64,000 bases of DNA from Siphonodentalium dalli (taxonomy: Eukaryota; Mollusca; Scaphopoda; Gadilida; Siphonodentaliidae), in contig CP136069.1 of the NCBI GenBank assembly GCA_032622095.1, positions 101,894,278 through 101,958,277 on the forward strand. The letters run 5' to 3'. Every line of letters starts with the position of its first letter. Within the stretch, counting starts at the first letter, position 1. Below are positions 31,108-43,829 of the stretch, one piece after another. Below the pieces are notes generated by a model. That model was not told the origin of the DNA, did not search any database, and saw only the letters and a program-made list of their open reading frames with translations. The translations under genes were made by a program, and so were the position numbers.

Positions 31108-33654
31108 TACAGTTGACAATACTTATAGTTGCTTATTAAAAAAAAATATGTTAGCGAGTTTATCACTAACTCAAATTTATAAACTAGTTATTCGGTAAAC
31201 CAGTTTGCATTACAACTTGCAAACGCACAAATAAAACGTATACTGTAAAGAATACGTAGGTTAATTTTGTGCTCTTACATTAAAGAATCTTATTACATTT
31301 TGTTACTGTATTTGGCATATTAATGGCGAGTGTTTGTACCCTACATTGACAATTTTGAATTTCGCGAAATTAAACACTCGTTCTATATATGCATGGCCAA
31401 TATCGTTACCTTTACTCAAGAAAAATGTCATCTCTCATCAACTAAGACATATATATTTGTTCGTTAGAACTAATAAAAAACAGCATTTTATGTGGAAATA
31501 ATTCAGATATTCTGGCAAAGAATCTGCACCAAAAACGCACAAAGGAATCGATTCATGCATAGGCATATATACCAGGCCTCCCCGTGAGTCTTTCTTCTAC
31601 TTCGTGATATTCGACCAGTAATCAGTGGGTTGATTACTATTACTATTATATTATGGATATTTTAGGCCTATACAACGGAGCGCGACACAAGCTCCTATGA
31701 GAGAGAGAGAGAGAGAGAGAGCTAGAGAGTTTTGGTCCCCTTATGACCAATCATTGCAGCCAGTAGCATTACAAAGTCAAGTAGTACATATAGGCCTACC
31801 GGTACATAACGAACATAAAACATGAAGAAAAAAACAATATTATACCACGTGGTCGTGCCATAAATAGAAATAAATTATATGTGAAATATTTGTACAAATT
31901 ACCATTCAGTCAAATAAAGAATATCTTATTGGGTAGTCGTCATTTTCATGAGTTGATAACAACAGACAGAAAAATACAGAAATTTTCAGGAAAATGCACA
32001 AAAAATCAGGATTAATTAGATCTTCAAAAACGAGCATAGTATGACGCAGTCTGGAGTAAACTACATACCCACATATAAAAAATAGTGGGTCTGACGACCT
32101 TTCGTTCAGTTTTCATTTCCCAAACCCGGGATTCCTTGTAATTACCGCCAATCAAAACTTAGCTCCAAGAAATGTGTGCCCCAATACAAAAAAATAGTAA
32201 CATGTCACGTGCTCTCGATGTGGAAATTCCGAAGGTGTGGCTAAATGTTGTTAAAATAGTATCCATGACGTCATGTTATACCGGAAGAGAAATTCACAAA
32301 TCGACAAATAAAGAAGATTGTTGACGAGCGGTCGAAAGTTTAAAATCAAGAATCACCGGAATTTGGATTGTAGGCAACTGTAATTATGGTACAACTGGCC
32401 AATCTTTGGAGCTAATAATACGGCTGTGTAAGGTCGGGAGGGTTTCGGTGGGGTTGGTGGTAGAATTGTGTTGCTCTTCGCTCGTTTTGGCTGCGGTGGT
32501 ACTACTGCCGGTACTGGGGAACTGATAGATCGTTTTGTTATGTCATTTAACTTTTTTTTAGTTCTGTAGTTGTTTTAGCAGATAGTCCCGACATTCATGT
32601 ATTTTTTATTCGTGGCCGTTGATTTGTGTTATTTTTCGACAACATTGGCGACAAATCGCCTGGCCAATCTAAAAAATAATTCGTTCAAGAGAACCACATA
32701 AATTGACATTTTTTATAATTTCAAGAAGATCTGTCTTAGTTATTGTACATATTATTTTGGACCCCGGAAGCTAGCTGTTTCCCTTTATTGTCAGTAAAAC
32801 AACCGCCGAACGAAAAGTCACAAACCCTGCAACTATTAATTCCGATTCTTAGAATCGGCTTCACAGGGTTGAAGCGCCCATGACGGCACTGGCACGTGAC
32901 CATGTTTACGCCTGTCAATCACAACTAATTTCAGATTTATATTTAGTGTGGTGTGACGTAATTTGGGGGAAGCCCACAACCGTTCAGAAATGAAAAGTTG
33001 ATGGAAATGCAATAGACTCAGTATCAGTATAAATCTGGGTGTATGTTTACATAGACTGAGTATGACGCAAACATAAACTGATTTAAGTTTTCTGGCGCCT
33101 AAGTTCGAAAACCGCACGCACTTTCAAATATTTTAGAATTTCGCGGGCTTTAAATTTAGGTTTCGATTTTATTTCGTTCCGACTTTGTTATTCCGGAAAA
33201 ATGTTTTTGTGTCGTTTGTCATTCCGATTCTTAAACGGGTGATGTAGAAGTCGCAGATTTGTCTTGTTGGTGAATTTACAATACATTACCGAAATAAAGT
33301 GATGTTTTCGAAGAACTGGAAAAATATACCTATGGAATGTTGTAGATTGGCATCTAAGGTGTAAGAGGAACCAAAAGTTTTTAGTGAAAATATATTTTTT
33401 GTAGGAATACAGTTGAGTTCAAAATGGGTGGCAACAATTTGTTGTTTCGTTCCTTCCGTGGCCTATGGCCCCGGGTGGTGGTTCCGCCAATAAAAGAGTG
33501 GTTTTGACCAAATTCCAAGCTCCTGTGCTCAGACCTACAGACGAATGCGACCAGCAAATTTCAAAATTGGTCACTTGACCTCCCCATGAATATCTTCTGG
33601 GAAATTCCAGGGAATGCCGATTGAGCTCAAACTTGCTACCTACGGGAAGTGTCA
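31108..33654. other. 2.5-kb noncoding interval
   Basis: Contains a (GA)n microsatellite at 31699-31721. Otherwise no gene, no TIR pair and no tandem array that I can support. ORFs on both strands are below 95 codons and show no motif. This is the least repeat-like stretch and could hold intronic or regulatory DNA. Confidence 0.4.
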
Positions 33655-34020
33655 TATATATATGTGTGTGTCCTTTATAGACTCGAACTGATTGAGCTCA
33701 AACTTGCTAAATACGGGAAGTGGCATGGACGGGTTAAATTGTGACACCGACTTGACCTTGAAAATGATCAATTCAAGGTCAAATCGGGTAAAATTGAAAA
33801 ACAAAAAATTCAATTAAAAAATTAAAAAGGCACAATTAACTCATTGAAAAACATAAAAAAAAGCCTGTAAATTAAAAAGGCACAATTAACTCATTGAAAA
33901 ACAAAAACAATCGGGTAAAATTGAAAAACAAAAAATTCAATTAAAAAATTAAAAAGGCACAAATAACTCATTGAAATTTTTTTTTTAATTAAATAATTAA
34001 TTAAAAAAATTAATTAAAAA
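33655..34020. repeat. GACTCGAA...GATTGAGC-family repeat plus AT-rich tandem tail
   Basis: 33655-33790 (GTGTGTGTCCTTTATAGACT, GATTGAGCTCAAACTTGC) belongs to the family also found at 53890, 55520, 58560 and 61200. The tail 33785-34020 repeats AATTAAAAAGGCACAATTAACTC units three times. Confidence 0.75.
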
Positions 34021-34917
34021 AATATTTTGGTGCCCCCTACCTGATCTGATGGTGCTTCGGTGACTTTGCACAAAATAATTATATTCCTCATAGCAGGATA
34101 TGCTTCTCTATATACCACTTTGGACAGCATAATTATAGTCCTCACGCAAAGGAGATGCCTGTGTATATACAAAAATATTTTAATAAAACAATATTCCCCT
34201 ATCAATGATAGACTATCGAACCACAAAAAATACTAGATCCTGTCATGAATCTCTACACTAGCTATGTCCGTACATATTACTAGAGATCATATTACACAAA
34301 TTGCTTTTTATGTTCTGACAGCGAACTTTATAACATGAACAAACAAGCAGGGAATATATTTCTCTTAATTGTTAATACTTGTTCCTCAGTAATCTACTTC
34401 ACAGAAGGGGGTGGTAAAGCTCGAGATTGCATGCTTGTTTGTGACATGTGAGCTGATACTCTCATGTGCCTAATCATTGTGACGGCCAATAATAGTGATA
34501 GTGGGGATTTGAGACTGAAATTAATAATAGTGATAGCAATTTAACTCTATATACTGTATGTATCTGCTCTGCAAAATGTTTGCAGTCATTAATTATCTCA
34601 ATGTCAACAGCTCTCCAAGACATACTGGTAGCTGATAGTGGCTTTATGAATGGAATATTATCCCATGTTTATCTCAGATACAAATTACCTGTTTGACAGA
34701 TAAAGTTTATTTTTACTATTAATATTAACCATTTCATGACCAGAGTTGTGCTGGTAAGAGCAATGAAGACCCTGTGCTTGTGCATTCTCTTATATATGCG
34801 AGTCTCCCATGGGGAGCCTCCCATATAAAAGAGAATGCACTGGCTTTCAAGGTCATGGAAATTTTGTTAAGCCAATATAGTCAGGCATTCAAATAAATCA
34901 TGTATGTCATATTCTTG
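34021..34917. other. noncoding interval with a hairpin at 34780-34845
   Basis: GTGCATTCTCTTATATATG and its near-complement (CATATAAAAGAGAATGCAC) form a short hairpin around CATGGGGAGCCTCC. No gene recognised. Confidence 0.45.
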
Positions 34918-35879
34918 CAGGGATGTCCCCACAGTGTTGGGGGGGGGGTGATTTACAGATTTGTTCAATGAAATGTAATTTTTAAGCTCACCTGAGACAA
35001 AGCTATAGTCATTACTTCTCATCTGTCACCTGTTCATCTGTCTGTCCGCCCATCCATCTGTCAAAAATTCTTTGAACATCTTCTCTAGATCATAAGACTG
35101 AATGGGTTCATATTTGGTGTGGATGTTCTCTAGGTGACTCACATTCAGATTTGTTCAAATGAGGTCACTCTGTCAAATGGTTATGAAGCCATGGCCATAA
35201 CTCTTGCCCTCCATAGTAATTATTAAAAACGACTTCTTCTCATGTACCATCAGGTTGAATGGGTTTATATTTCGTATGAAGGGTCCTTGGGTGACCGGAG
35301 TTCAGATTTGTTCAAATGGGGTCATTTGTTTTAAATGGGGTCACCTGGTCAACTAGGGGCCAAGCAAAGGACAGTTTTCCTCTTAATATGCTTCCTTCAC
35401 ACGGACCATCAGGTCTATTTTACTGATATTTAGTATGAAGGGTTTTTTGGATTCAAATTTATTCAGATGGGTCACCAGATTAAATAGGGTGGGACCAGGG
35501 ACATAACTGTATGTCTCTATAGTAGTCTTCTCAAGAGAGGTTGGACTATTTAGCTTACATATAGTATGGAGGATCCTTTAGTGACTGAGATTCAGATTTG
35601 TTAACATGATGTCAACCTGTCAAGAAATGACGGGGCTATGGGGACTTAACACTTTTGTGTCTAATTAAATCATTAAAATACAAAATTGGAAATTTCCAAC
35701 AATTGAGAAAGTTTGAGATGTCGGTTGTGAAATTCCAACCTAAGACTTTGGAATCTGGAGCCTGGTCGGGAGGGGATATGTTGAGCTGGAGTGGGGGTGA
35801 TCAATAGTGTACAGTTGGTAATTTCAAAGTAGATATTCACCGATCTACATACATGAAGCCTCTCTAGCCACATATCCTG
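34918..35879. mobile_element. diverged relative of the G-tract hAT element
   Basis: Starts CAGGGATGTCCCCACAG followed by a G run and ends TAGCCACATATCCTG, matching the termini of 29906-31099. GGAAATTTCCAAC recurs near the right end. No clean 8-bp duplication. A mollusc-type repeat (34983-35650) occupies the middle. Confidence 0.5.
34983..35650 (+). repeat. AGCTCACCTGAG-family interspersed repeat
   Basis: Begins AGCTCACCTGAGACAAAGCT, then GTCTGTCCGCCCATCC. It then has four to five degenerate approximately 120-bp units with CTTCTTCTC, ATGGGTTTATATTT, GTATGAAGGGTCCTTGGGTG and GATTTGTTCAAATGGGGTCA. This closely recalls a repeat abundant in bivalve, gastropod and other lophotrochozoan genomes, from memory. 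Not coding. Confidence 0.75.
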
Positions 35880-36049
35880 TTTAGATCTACTTCTTTTAAA
35901 GTGATTATGAAAAGTTCTGACTGTTATGGTCTCCAGATACCCAGTCTTATCAGTCTTTGCAGTCTGGTGGGCGACCCCACAGTCTTTGACTGTCTTGTTT
36001 TTTTCATTGTTACTAACTTCCATTTCGCAACAGCAAACAGTTCCCATGG

Positions 36050-36395
36050 TTTGTACTGGTGGAATATATAATCTTGACGGGCATATGTACTAGCTAGAAT
36101 AGAGATTCATGACATGATCTAAGAAAATGCTACCAGATTAAAAAATTATATGACCATCTGGGATTGCCTCATGAGTCATGTAGAAGGTCATGACAGTTCC
36201 ACTAGCTTGGCATCAGCCTTACGGTATTATTATATGTATAGCATAACCGATGATTCCAATGTGTCAAGTCGACAATAGAGCATACACAAGGCTATATCTA
36301 ATAATGTTTCCACAAATAGCCATTATAGTTGTCAGGCCTGCTGACCGAGCTCCCGCTTAAGGGTTGTCAATCCGATCATACGCTCCTAAATTACT
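36050..36395. other. noncoding interval
   Basis: No gene or repeat structure recognised. Confidence 0.35.
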
Positions 36396-37430
36396 AATTG
36401 TTTGGCTTCGCAGGGCTTCGAGGGTAACAAATATTTGATTCTAGTCAAGGAACCCACCAATCAAAGCTCAGAGTGATCAAATATCGATTTTTGTTATTAC
36501 TCGAGATATGTAATAATATGTGGCCCAGAAACACGTGATCAAACGGAAGATCTCGTACAAAATTGCGGATGAAGATGGATAACTCTAAAATCAAGTGGTA
36601 ATACGGCAAAATGTGTTGATATTTAAGTCTTAAGTGATAATACGGCCTTATTTTGTTGATAAATAACAAGTTTTTGGAAATTTGATACCAATTGACAGTG
36701 GTTAGCATTAATTATTTCGTCGCAATAAATCTATTCTGATAACTAAAGCGTATTTTGAAGAAATGTTATCGTTGTTGTATCTTGTTGATATGGGACCGTC
36801 TGATCGGATTGAGTACCTTTAATGCTTAAAGTTTAAACTGAGAACACAGTGTTAGAATCATGATATATTTAATAGGTGAGAATGGTAAAACAAATCACCG
36901 TTAATGGCATTATTAAAAGTTAATCACGTTTAAAGGTACTCAATCCGACCAGAGGGTCCCCATCTCAACAGATTCCAACAACAACAATCAGATCAGAGGG
37001 TCCTATATTACTATTCCTTTGGCTTTGGTGGTAAAAAATATTTGATTCGAGTCGAGGAACCCATCAAACAAAGCTCAGAGTTATTAGATATTGATTTTTG
37101 AAAATTCTTATGTTCTCGAGATGAGTACTAATAATTGCCGTCAATTTCGTTTCCTGTTCGAGATTTGTACACCAAAACTCTATTCAAACAGACAAGGATG
37201 GATAACTCTAAAATCAAGTGGTAATAATAACGCAATTTTGACTGAGATCTGGACCAGAAAGTATTCCCGATAATGAAAAATAATAGATTTCTAAAATCGA
37301 TATCTAACAAATCTGAGCTTTGATGGGTGACTTTCTCGACTCGAATCAAATATTTTTGACCCCCGAAGCCATTGAAATAGTAATTGAGAGGAGTTTTATC
37401 GGATTGAGTACCTTTAACTTGATCTGTCCT
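36396..37430. repeat. cluster of direct and inverted ~200-bp repeats
   Basis: About 36410-36610 and 37025-37215 are direct copies (AAATATTTGATTC, AACTCTAAAATCAAGTGGTA). About 37215-37375 is an inverted copy. AAAGGTACTCAATCCGA and its complement recur at 36810, 36933 and 37405. Likely a degraded inverted-repeat element. Not coding. Confidence 0.65.
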
Positions 37431-37536
37431 GACTCCATCACAGGAAACATAATTCAAACCGTAGATGGAAAGTTGGAAACTATTCAAACATATCCTCTCA
37501 CTACACTCAGTCACTCTGCTGTCTCTGCAGTGTGCA

Positions 37537-37927
37537 AATTAAGAAAAAACACAGGCTCTTTTCCGGAGAAAATATTTTTGATTGTTCCTGTTTTGAGGTT
37601 ACCGGAAAAGAGGCTGGGTTCAGCGTCTCCGTTTCTCTCTTCTGCAATTCATGCGCGCGAACGCGAAATAGTCCCAAACAAAAGTTGTCTGTAGGACGTG
37701 AATAATTTTATTGTCGATTGAAAATCGGTATTGTCGATCTGTTATACAAACGGGAAAGTTGTTGTGTGCGATGATATGTAAAGAGATCGTAATTGGAAAG
37801 TTATAGGAAGAAAGGAAAATATTTTTTGTAACAACAAGACGCTGCCGCTAGAGGGCGGAGTTCAGTTTAACTAGAAAATACGCGGTCGATTCCATAAATT
37901 GGTGAAGTGGTGCTGTTCCCGTTATTT
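37537..37927 (-). repeat. copy of the 5' terminal repeat at the 3' side
   Basis: About 390 bp matching 45195-45593 with few differences, including CGCTGCCGCTAGAGGGCGG-like sequence and GCGCGCGAACGCG. It lies beyond the second split repeat, so it is best read as the start of a truncated neighbouring copy. Confidence 0.85.
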
Positions 37928-39624
37928 ATGGACCCGAGCCCCGAATGCGATGGAATAAAATAAGGAGACGTATGTGCGGTAAGGACTCGCTGTTGATTAA
38001 TGAAAAGCCAAAATTAAAATTACAACAGGAGTCAAAAGAGTTAAAAACTAAATATATCAAAAGGGTGGACGGCAAAATCGCCACAGATGAAGCGAAGCTG
38101 CATCACGGCCACCCAGAGAGAGCGGAGTGCGTTGCCCATGGAAGGATCATATGGAAAGCCACAGACTGGAAATTTTGTACTGAAATTTCTAGACTATACT
38201 AAGTATGTACAAGCCTCCATAAATGTGGGAGGTATGAAATAGCTATACTAAGGTATGAAATAAAATGTTGCAATGACATTGTCAACTGGACTAGACTAGG
38301 TATATTCTTATGCATGGTCAAGCCCTTGTAATATGGGGCATATGGAAATAAGTGGTCATAGTATAATAACAGTGGACGGAAAAAGATCATACACCCATAA
38401 CAAATTAACAGCACCCTTAAATTTACATGTAAAAGAATGTATAATAAAGCATAACTAATTACTTAACAATTAACAATAGCAATATAGAGAATGTGTGTTT
38501 GAGGAAATCTTGGGACCCATTCATCATGAAGGCATCCGGATCCCCTGGAAAGAATCTCTCTCCAAAACCGAAGGGGTGGCGCCCATGCCAAGCCACCCCA
38601 TAGACAGAAAAGGCATTCCCTCCAAGGGATGGAAAAGCCTATAAAGCCGAGGGTCTAATGTAACGACGGAAGGCGTCAGATTGCCATCGGAAAGTTGTTG
38701 TGTGCGATGATATGTAAAGAGATCGTAATTGGAAAGTTATAGGAAGAAAGGAAAATATTTTTTGTAACAACAAGACGCTGCCGCTAGAGGGCGGAGTTCA
38801 GTTTAACTAGAAAATACGCGGTCGATTCCATAAATTGGTGAAGTGGTGCTGTTCCCGTTATTTATGGACCCGAGCCCCGAATGCGATGGAATAAAATAAG
38901 GAGACGTATGTGCGGTAAGGACTCGCTGTTGATTAATGAAAAGCCAAAATTAAAATTACAACAGGAGTCAAAAGAGTTAAAAACAAAATATATCAAAAGG
39001 GTGGACGGCAAAATCGCCACAGATGAAGCGAAGCTGCATCACGGCCACCCAGAGAGAGCGGAGTGCGTTGCCCATGGAAGGATCATATGGAAAGCCACAG
39101 ACCGGAAATTTTGTACTGAAATTTCTAGACTATACTAAGTATGTACAAGCCTCCATAAATGTGGGAGGTATGAAATAGCTATACTAAGGTATGAAATAAA
39201 ATGTTGCAATGACATTGTCAACTGGACTAGACTAGGTATATTCTTATGCATGGTCAAGCCCTTGTAATATGGGGCATATGGAAATAAGTGGTCATAGTAT
39301 AATAACAGTGGACGGAAAAAGATCATACACCCATAACAAATTAACAGCACCCTTAAATTTACATGTAAAAGAATGTATAATAAAGCATAACTAATTACTT
39401 AACAATTAACAATAGCAATATAGAGAATGTGTGTTTGAGGAAATCTTGGGACCCATTCATCATGAAGGCATCCGGATCCCCTGGAAAGAATCTCTCTCCA
39501 AAACCGAAGGGGTGGCGCCCATGCCAAGCCACCCCATAGACAGAAAAGGCATTCCCTCCAAGGGATGGAAAAGCCTATAAAGCCGAGGGTCTAATGTAAC
39601 GACGGAAGGCGTCAGATTGCCATC
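37753..39624 (-). repeat. 936-bp tandem duplication: split direct repeats B1-A2-B2-A1'
   Basis: 37753-38688 and 38689-39624 are nearly identical (only a few differences, for example ACAGACTGG versus ACAGACCGG). Each unit has about 175 bp of the 5' terminal repeat joined to about 760 bp unique to the 3' side. On the sense strand this reads B1 (39624-38864), A2 (38863-38689), B2 (38688-37928), then A again. That is the expected product of integration through a circular DNA intermediate. Confidence 0.85.
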
Positions 39625-40478
39625 TACCTAGTTGTTGGATCTGAATGTCGGAAAATCCCATTTGTGCCGCGAGGCTTACGCCTCCTATTCTGAAACTGTG
39701 CCCTTTAAAACGGTGGGTATCCAGGGAACAGAAAAGCATGGCTTGTCTGAGTATTTTGTCAAATTCCCGACGTAAAATGGGGCCACCCAACGGTTTGCAG
39801 AAGAGGGGACCATCAGTACTTGGCCTGAGGGAAAGATAGTAATTGATCGCTCGCACTGGACAATAAACAGCTTGAGGTTGTTTTTGTATGTGAACCGGGT
39901 GTGGCCGACCCGAAGTGTTATGTTTAAATTTTCTGAAGATGAGTGTGGCAGTTTGAGTTGTCGCTGAGCAATAAGATCGTTGTAACACCTGGGCAGTTTG
40001 GTTGTTAGTTTTTGGACATAATTCGCCAACCCGAGCTAATGCGTAGAAAGCAATCAAGAATAAGTACTGAATAGAGCCTGGTCATATGAAGCAGGTACAA
40101 TAACGTTAATAGCAGCCACTAATTTATTTAGTATCGGGAGGGTGATGGGCAGACGCAGATCAAATGTAGGTCGTAATCGACGGGTACCCATTACCATTAC
40201 AAGTCTCCTGTATGACCAATCGTGCCCTGCATTTTATGGTAAAAGGATAGGGCACTCAAAATAGACATGATTGTGCTCGATGCCAATTGACTATTGAAAA
40301 GATTGGCAATGAAAATGCATAACATATCAAGGGGAATGGGCCAAGTTTCCTCCAAATTTAATGAAGAGCAGAATGTTCTATATTTCATACAAGCGCTGTC
40401 ATATTGGCGACGCGTGTTCTCTGATAGGGAGTGTTCGATCAGCCTGTTGGCGGTTGTAGCAAGTTGACTAGTGACCAA
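39575..40478 (-). pseudogene. tyrosine recombinase of the Ngaro-type element
   Basis: N-terminal SAM-like segment at 40478-40197 (NTRRQYDSACMKYRTFC). A middle part (RRLRPTFDLRLPIT) is in a second frame. The catalytic domain at 40057-39575 carries ARVGEL (first Arg), HSFR (HxxR) and GRWQSDAFRRYIR with the nucleophilic Tyr. The enzyme would integrate the circular cDNA by strand exchange. Two frameshifts, near 40197 and 40065, break the frame. All four signature residues survive. The last approximately 50 bp lie inside the 936-bp repeat. Confidence 0.9.
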
Positions 40479-42173
40479 TGTGTCGGTAAGTCTGTGCGGT
40501 CCTGGAAATCAGGTTGCGCCAACTTCTGAAATTCAGAAAAGCGTGCACGTGAGAGGTGATCGGCAAGTACATTGTGTTTGCCCTCTATATGTTTAGCTTT
40601 AAATAGAATGTTATTCTGAAGGCATGTCAAGACAAGTATGCGCAAAAGTGTTAAGAGATGGTGATCTTTAGTTGTTTGTGCATTAATTATTGCTACAACG
40701 GCTTGAGTTATCGGAGAAGAAAAGAATACATTTATTTTGCATTTGCTGTCCCCAAAGTTTCATTGCGATGACTATGGGGTACAGTTCCAAAACTGCTATG
40801 TTAAACCCTTTTTCCCGGGGTGTCCATGTACCATAGAAGTATGCTTTTTGTAATAGACCTGAATAGCCCACTGTGGTGGCCGCGTCTGTGAAAAGAAATA
40901 GTTTGTCGCTAGTTAACCACTGTTGGTCTAAGAAAAAAGTCTTACCATTATAGCTTTTTAGAAATTGGATCCATATCGCCAGATCCCTTTTAACTTGTTT
41001 TGATAACTTGATATGATGATGAGGTTTTATAATCCCAATTTTCAAGTTGATAAGGCGACGTAAAAATACTCTGCCTGGAAGAACTACTGAACATGTAAAG
41101 TTTAAGAGACCAATTAGCGACTGAAGTTCACGTAGCGATACAGTTTTGCGCCCAAGAAATTGGTGTATGAGGTCCTGGCATTTGCATAATTTATCCTGAG
41201 GTAACCGGGCCAACATCAGTTCTGTATCCAGCTCGATCCCAAGGAATGAGAGACAGGTTGAAGGGCCACATGTTTTTTCCGGTGCTATGGGAACACCCAG
41301 TTTGTCACAAAGGCCTATGAGAGCTTCTAGGTATGCCTCGCAGAGCCCTTGTGTGGGGGCTAGGACCAAAAAATCATCAAGTTAGTGGGTCATGTGTTTT
41401 ATCCCCATGTGATGACGGGCCATCCATTCGATCGCTGTGCTAAATTCTTCAAAAAGGAAACAACTGCTCGATGCCCCCATCACCAACGCTTTGTCATGAT
41501 AAAATTTGTTCCGAAATTTGAAACCGAGAAGGGGATAATCATGCGGCGATATAGGAAGAATACGAAACGCATGAGCCAAATCACACCTGGCCAAATATGA
41601 ATTGGAAGGCATTCTCTGAATACAGTCGATCGCTGTTTGTATAGATGAATATTCGACCCTTTTGAATTTTGGGTCAATATTGTCATTGACAGAATTGCCT
41701 ACTGGATGAGAAAAATGTTGGATCATCCGAAATTTCCCTGGGGTTTTCTTCGGTACTAGGCCTATTGGAGTTATAACTAACTGCGGGAAAGGTGGTGTGT
41801 CATAAGGACCAACTACCCTCCCCGCTTCGACTTCAATTTGGATTTTGGCTGCGAGGATATCTTCTAACTCAGAGGCCGATTTTAGGTTATCCGAAATTAT
41901 GTTCCAGGGGGGTTTTGAGCAGCCTAATTTAAAACCATGTGAGAAACCATTGATGAGGAATTCGGCTTTGTCGGTGTTGTAGCCTCTAATTAGCCTTTTT
42001 AGCATTGGGACGCGGACGGGTGTCGGTAGGTGATTGATTCGTGGCATGCTTATTGGGACCCTCGTATCCCCGAAAAGAACCATTGTTGCCATTACATTGG
42101 TTGGCTGTGCAGTTGACTGCACGGTGTGGTCGAAAACACCGAAAACATTGGTGCGAGTATCCACAACTCGCAT
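40439..42173 (-). pseudogene. reverse transcriptase / RNase H of the Ngaro-type element
   Basis: 42173-41382 holds RT motifs VPKKTPGKFRMI and RCDLAHAFRILPI (first catalytic Asp). An in-frame TAA at 41382-41384 falls exactly where the Tyr of the (Y)LDD catalytic motif should be, and the same frame resumes with LDDFLVLAP and runs to 40683. RNase H residues: TDAA, ELYP and FSDNSS, then after a frameshift near 40690, GKHNVLADHLSR. The domain order is that of DIRS/Ngaro elements, with no protease or DDE integrase. The stop and the frameshift make it non-functional. Confidence 0.92.
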
Positions 42174-43762
42174 TGCATGCTTGTCCCCGGTGGAATTTCC
42201 GGCAATATGTCACTGGAGCGAACATTTGTTTTGAGCCTTGCCGGGGGTTATATGGGGACTGGGGATTCTGAAGTTGTGTCTGGGAAACCTTAAAAGGTGG
42301 TCGCGCTTGAGGGAGTGGAGCTGCCTTCCAATGGAGGTCCCAGTGCGTGTCTTCCCACTTCAGGGAATGGTTGGTGCTCTTTAGCACCCTAAATTCCCGG
42401 TCGTACATAGCCCAATCGTATTTTGTTCAGCCATGCGTTGTATACGCTCATCGTATGTTAGCAATGGCTCGACGGCATCTTTGTCGCGTTTGCAATAAAT
42501 TGCACTATAAATTTTGAATGCTTTTTGCCAAACGTTGATTGAGGTGATTGACTTTGGTGTTTTGGGCAGAAGGACGATAGACCTTGTAGAGCCCTCCCCA
42601 TTAAATGCCATTGAATATGAGGTAGTGCTGTCATGTTGTGGCAGCAAAATTGCCAAGTTAATCGGTTCCCCTGCCCATACTTGCGATTTAATTTTCATGG
42701 GGGCATGGGAACTAATCAGAACTGGGACTGTTGTTGCCGTGGAGAGCACCGATGAAGTATGTGAGATGTTTGTCATGTCCGGGGGAGCCAGGGTCCAGGG
42801 CAAAAAGGTTTCAGTTGGATTGGCAGTATGAACTGCCTGAGTCGTACCCATAGTATTATCAATTATCGGTGTTATGGCCTCCACCAGTTGAGATTGTAAG
42901 GCCCCAACAGATGGGGCAGCTGAGTTGGATGGTAAATTAGTTGCCAGGTTGTTGTTGTTTATACCTGGCATATGTGTGGCCAAAACGCTGTTAATGGCCG
43001 ATGAAAGATGTTGATTCAAATCATTAATGTCACAATTCCTGGTGGTAACCTGTTGGAATTCCTGCCCAGTCATGTCCGATTGGCTACTGGGAAAGCCTTG
43101 GTTGTTCGTTTCCATATTGGTTGTTGAAAGTCTGTGAATGTTTGTATTGGTCGCTGGACGTCCAAGAGTGTCGGCACTGTGATGAGCTGGTTCGTTCACA
43201 GAGAAACAGGGCCCTCTGTTGGTACTGAGTGTCCAAGGCTGCTGTGCTGTCCGGTTTGTAACAGCAGCCGTGAAAGTTTGTGCCATTGTGTTGACCGGCG
43301 GAGCCCTGAATCGCGGTCCCGATGGACTCGTGAACTGTGGAACAGTGTGAGCAGTGAATGACCGATTGATGTTACTATAAGTTGAATGATGATAATGTCA
43401 TTGACCGGTACAGCATTTAGTGTTTGTGCAGCAGTGGGCCTGGTAAACATTGTTGAATGTAATGAGTTACCAGTATACGAACTGCTGGTAACGGTGCAGA
43501 CTGTCCCATATGAATTCGTAGAATTTGCACACGAAACAGTATTTATGGTGGAAGTTGGTAACGTTCTGGCCACGATATGACATGAGAGGTCTAACTGAAT
43601 GTCCGACACAGGCTGAGCATCTTGGCCGGATGTGTGCAGTGATGTGCGGTTCCGACGCCGTGACGATGGCGCATAAGAGGTTGTTAGGCCATCGGTCAGC
43701 CGAGCCGCTGGTGTTTGTCGTTTCCGTGGCATGTTTCTTGGTCTGAAGATGGAAAAAGACAA
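41986..43762 (-). pseudogene. gag-like protein of the Ngaro-type element
   Basis: Three overlapping frames: 43762-43196 (start MPRKRQTPAARLTDGL, basic and serine/threonine rich), 43286-42381, and 42408-41986. The last contains MYDREFRVLKS, then a cysteine/histidine cluster CRKFHRGQACNASCGYSHQC followed by CFRCFRPHRAVNC, the zinc-finger block typical of DIRS/Ngaro gag proteins. Frame changes near 43240 and 42400 interrupt it. It overlaps the RT frame by about 190 bp, as usual for these elements. Nucleic-acid packaging is inferred. Confidence 0.75.
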
Positions 43763-43829
43763 GCAAGCAATCTGAGTATGTATTAACCTGTGAAAGAGCT
43801 GAGAGCAGCCGCATGTATTTTGAGTACAA

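Noticed and set aside
30683-31198. Overlapping proline- and glycine-rich ORFs on both strands
   Set aside because: Produced by poly-G/poly-C runs in the hAT-type element.
37945-39138. Two copies of an 85-codon plus-strand ORF
   Set aside because: Duplication follows the split repeats of the Ngaro-type element and lies antisense to it; no domain.
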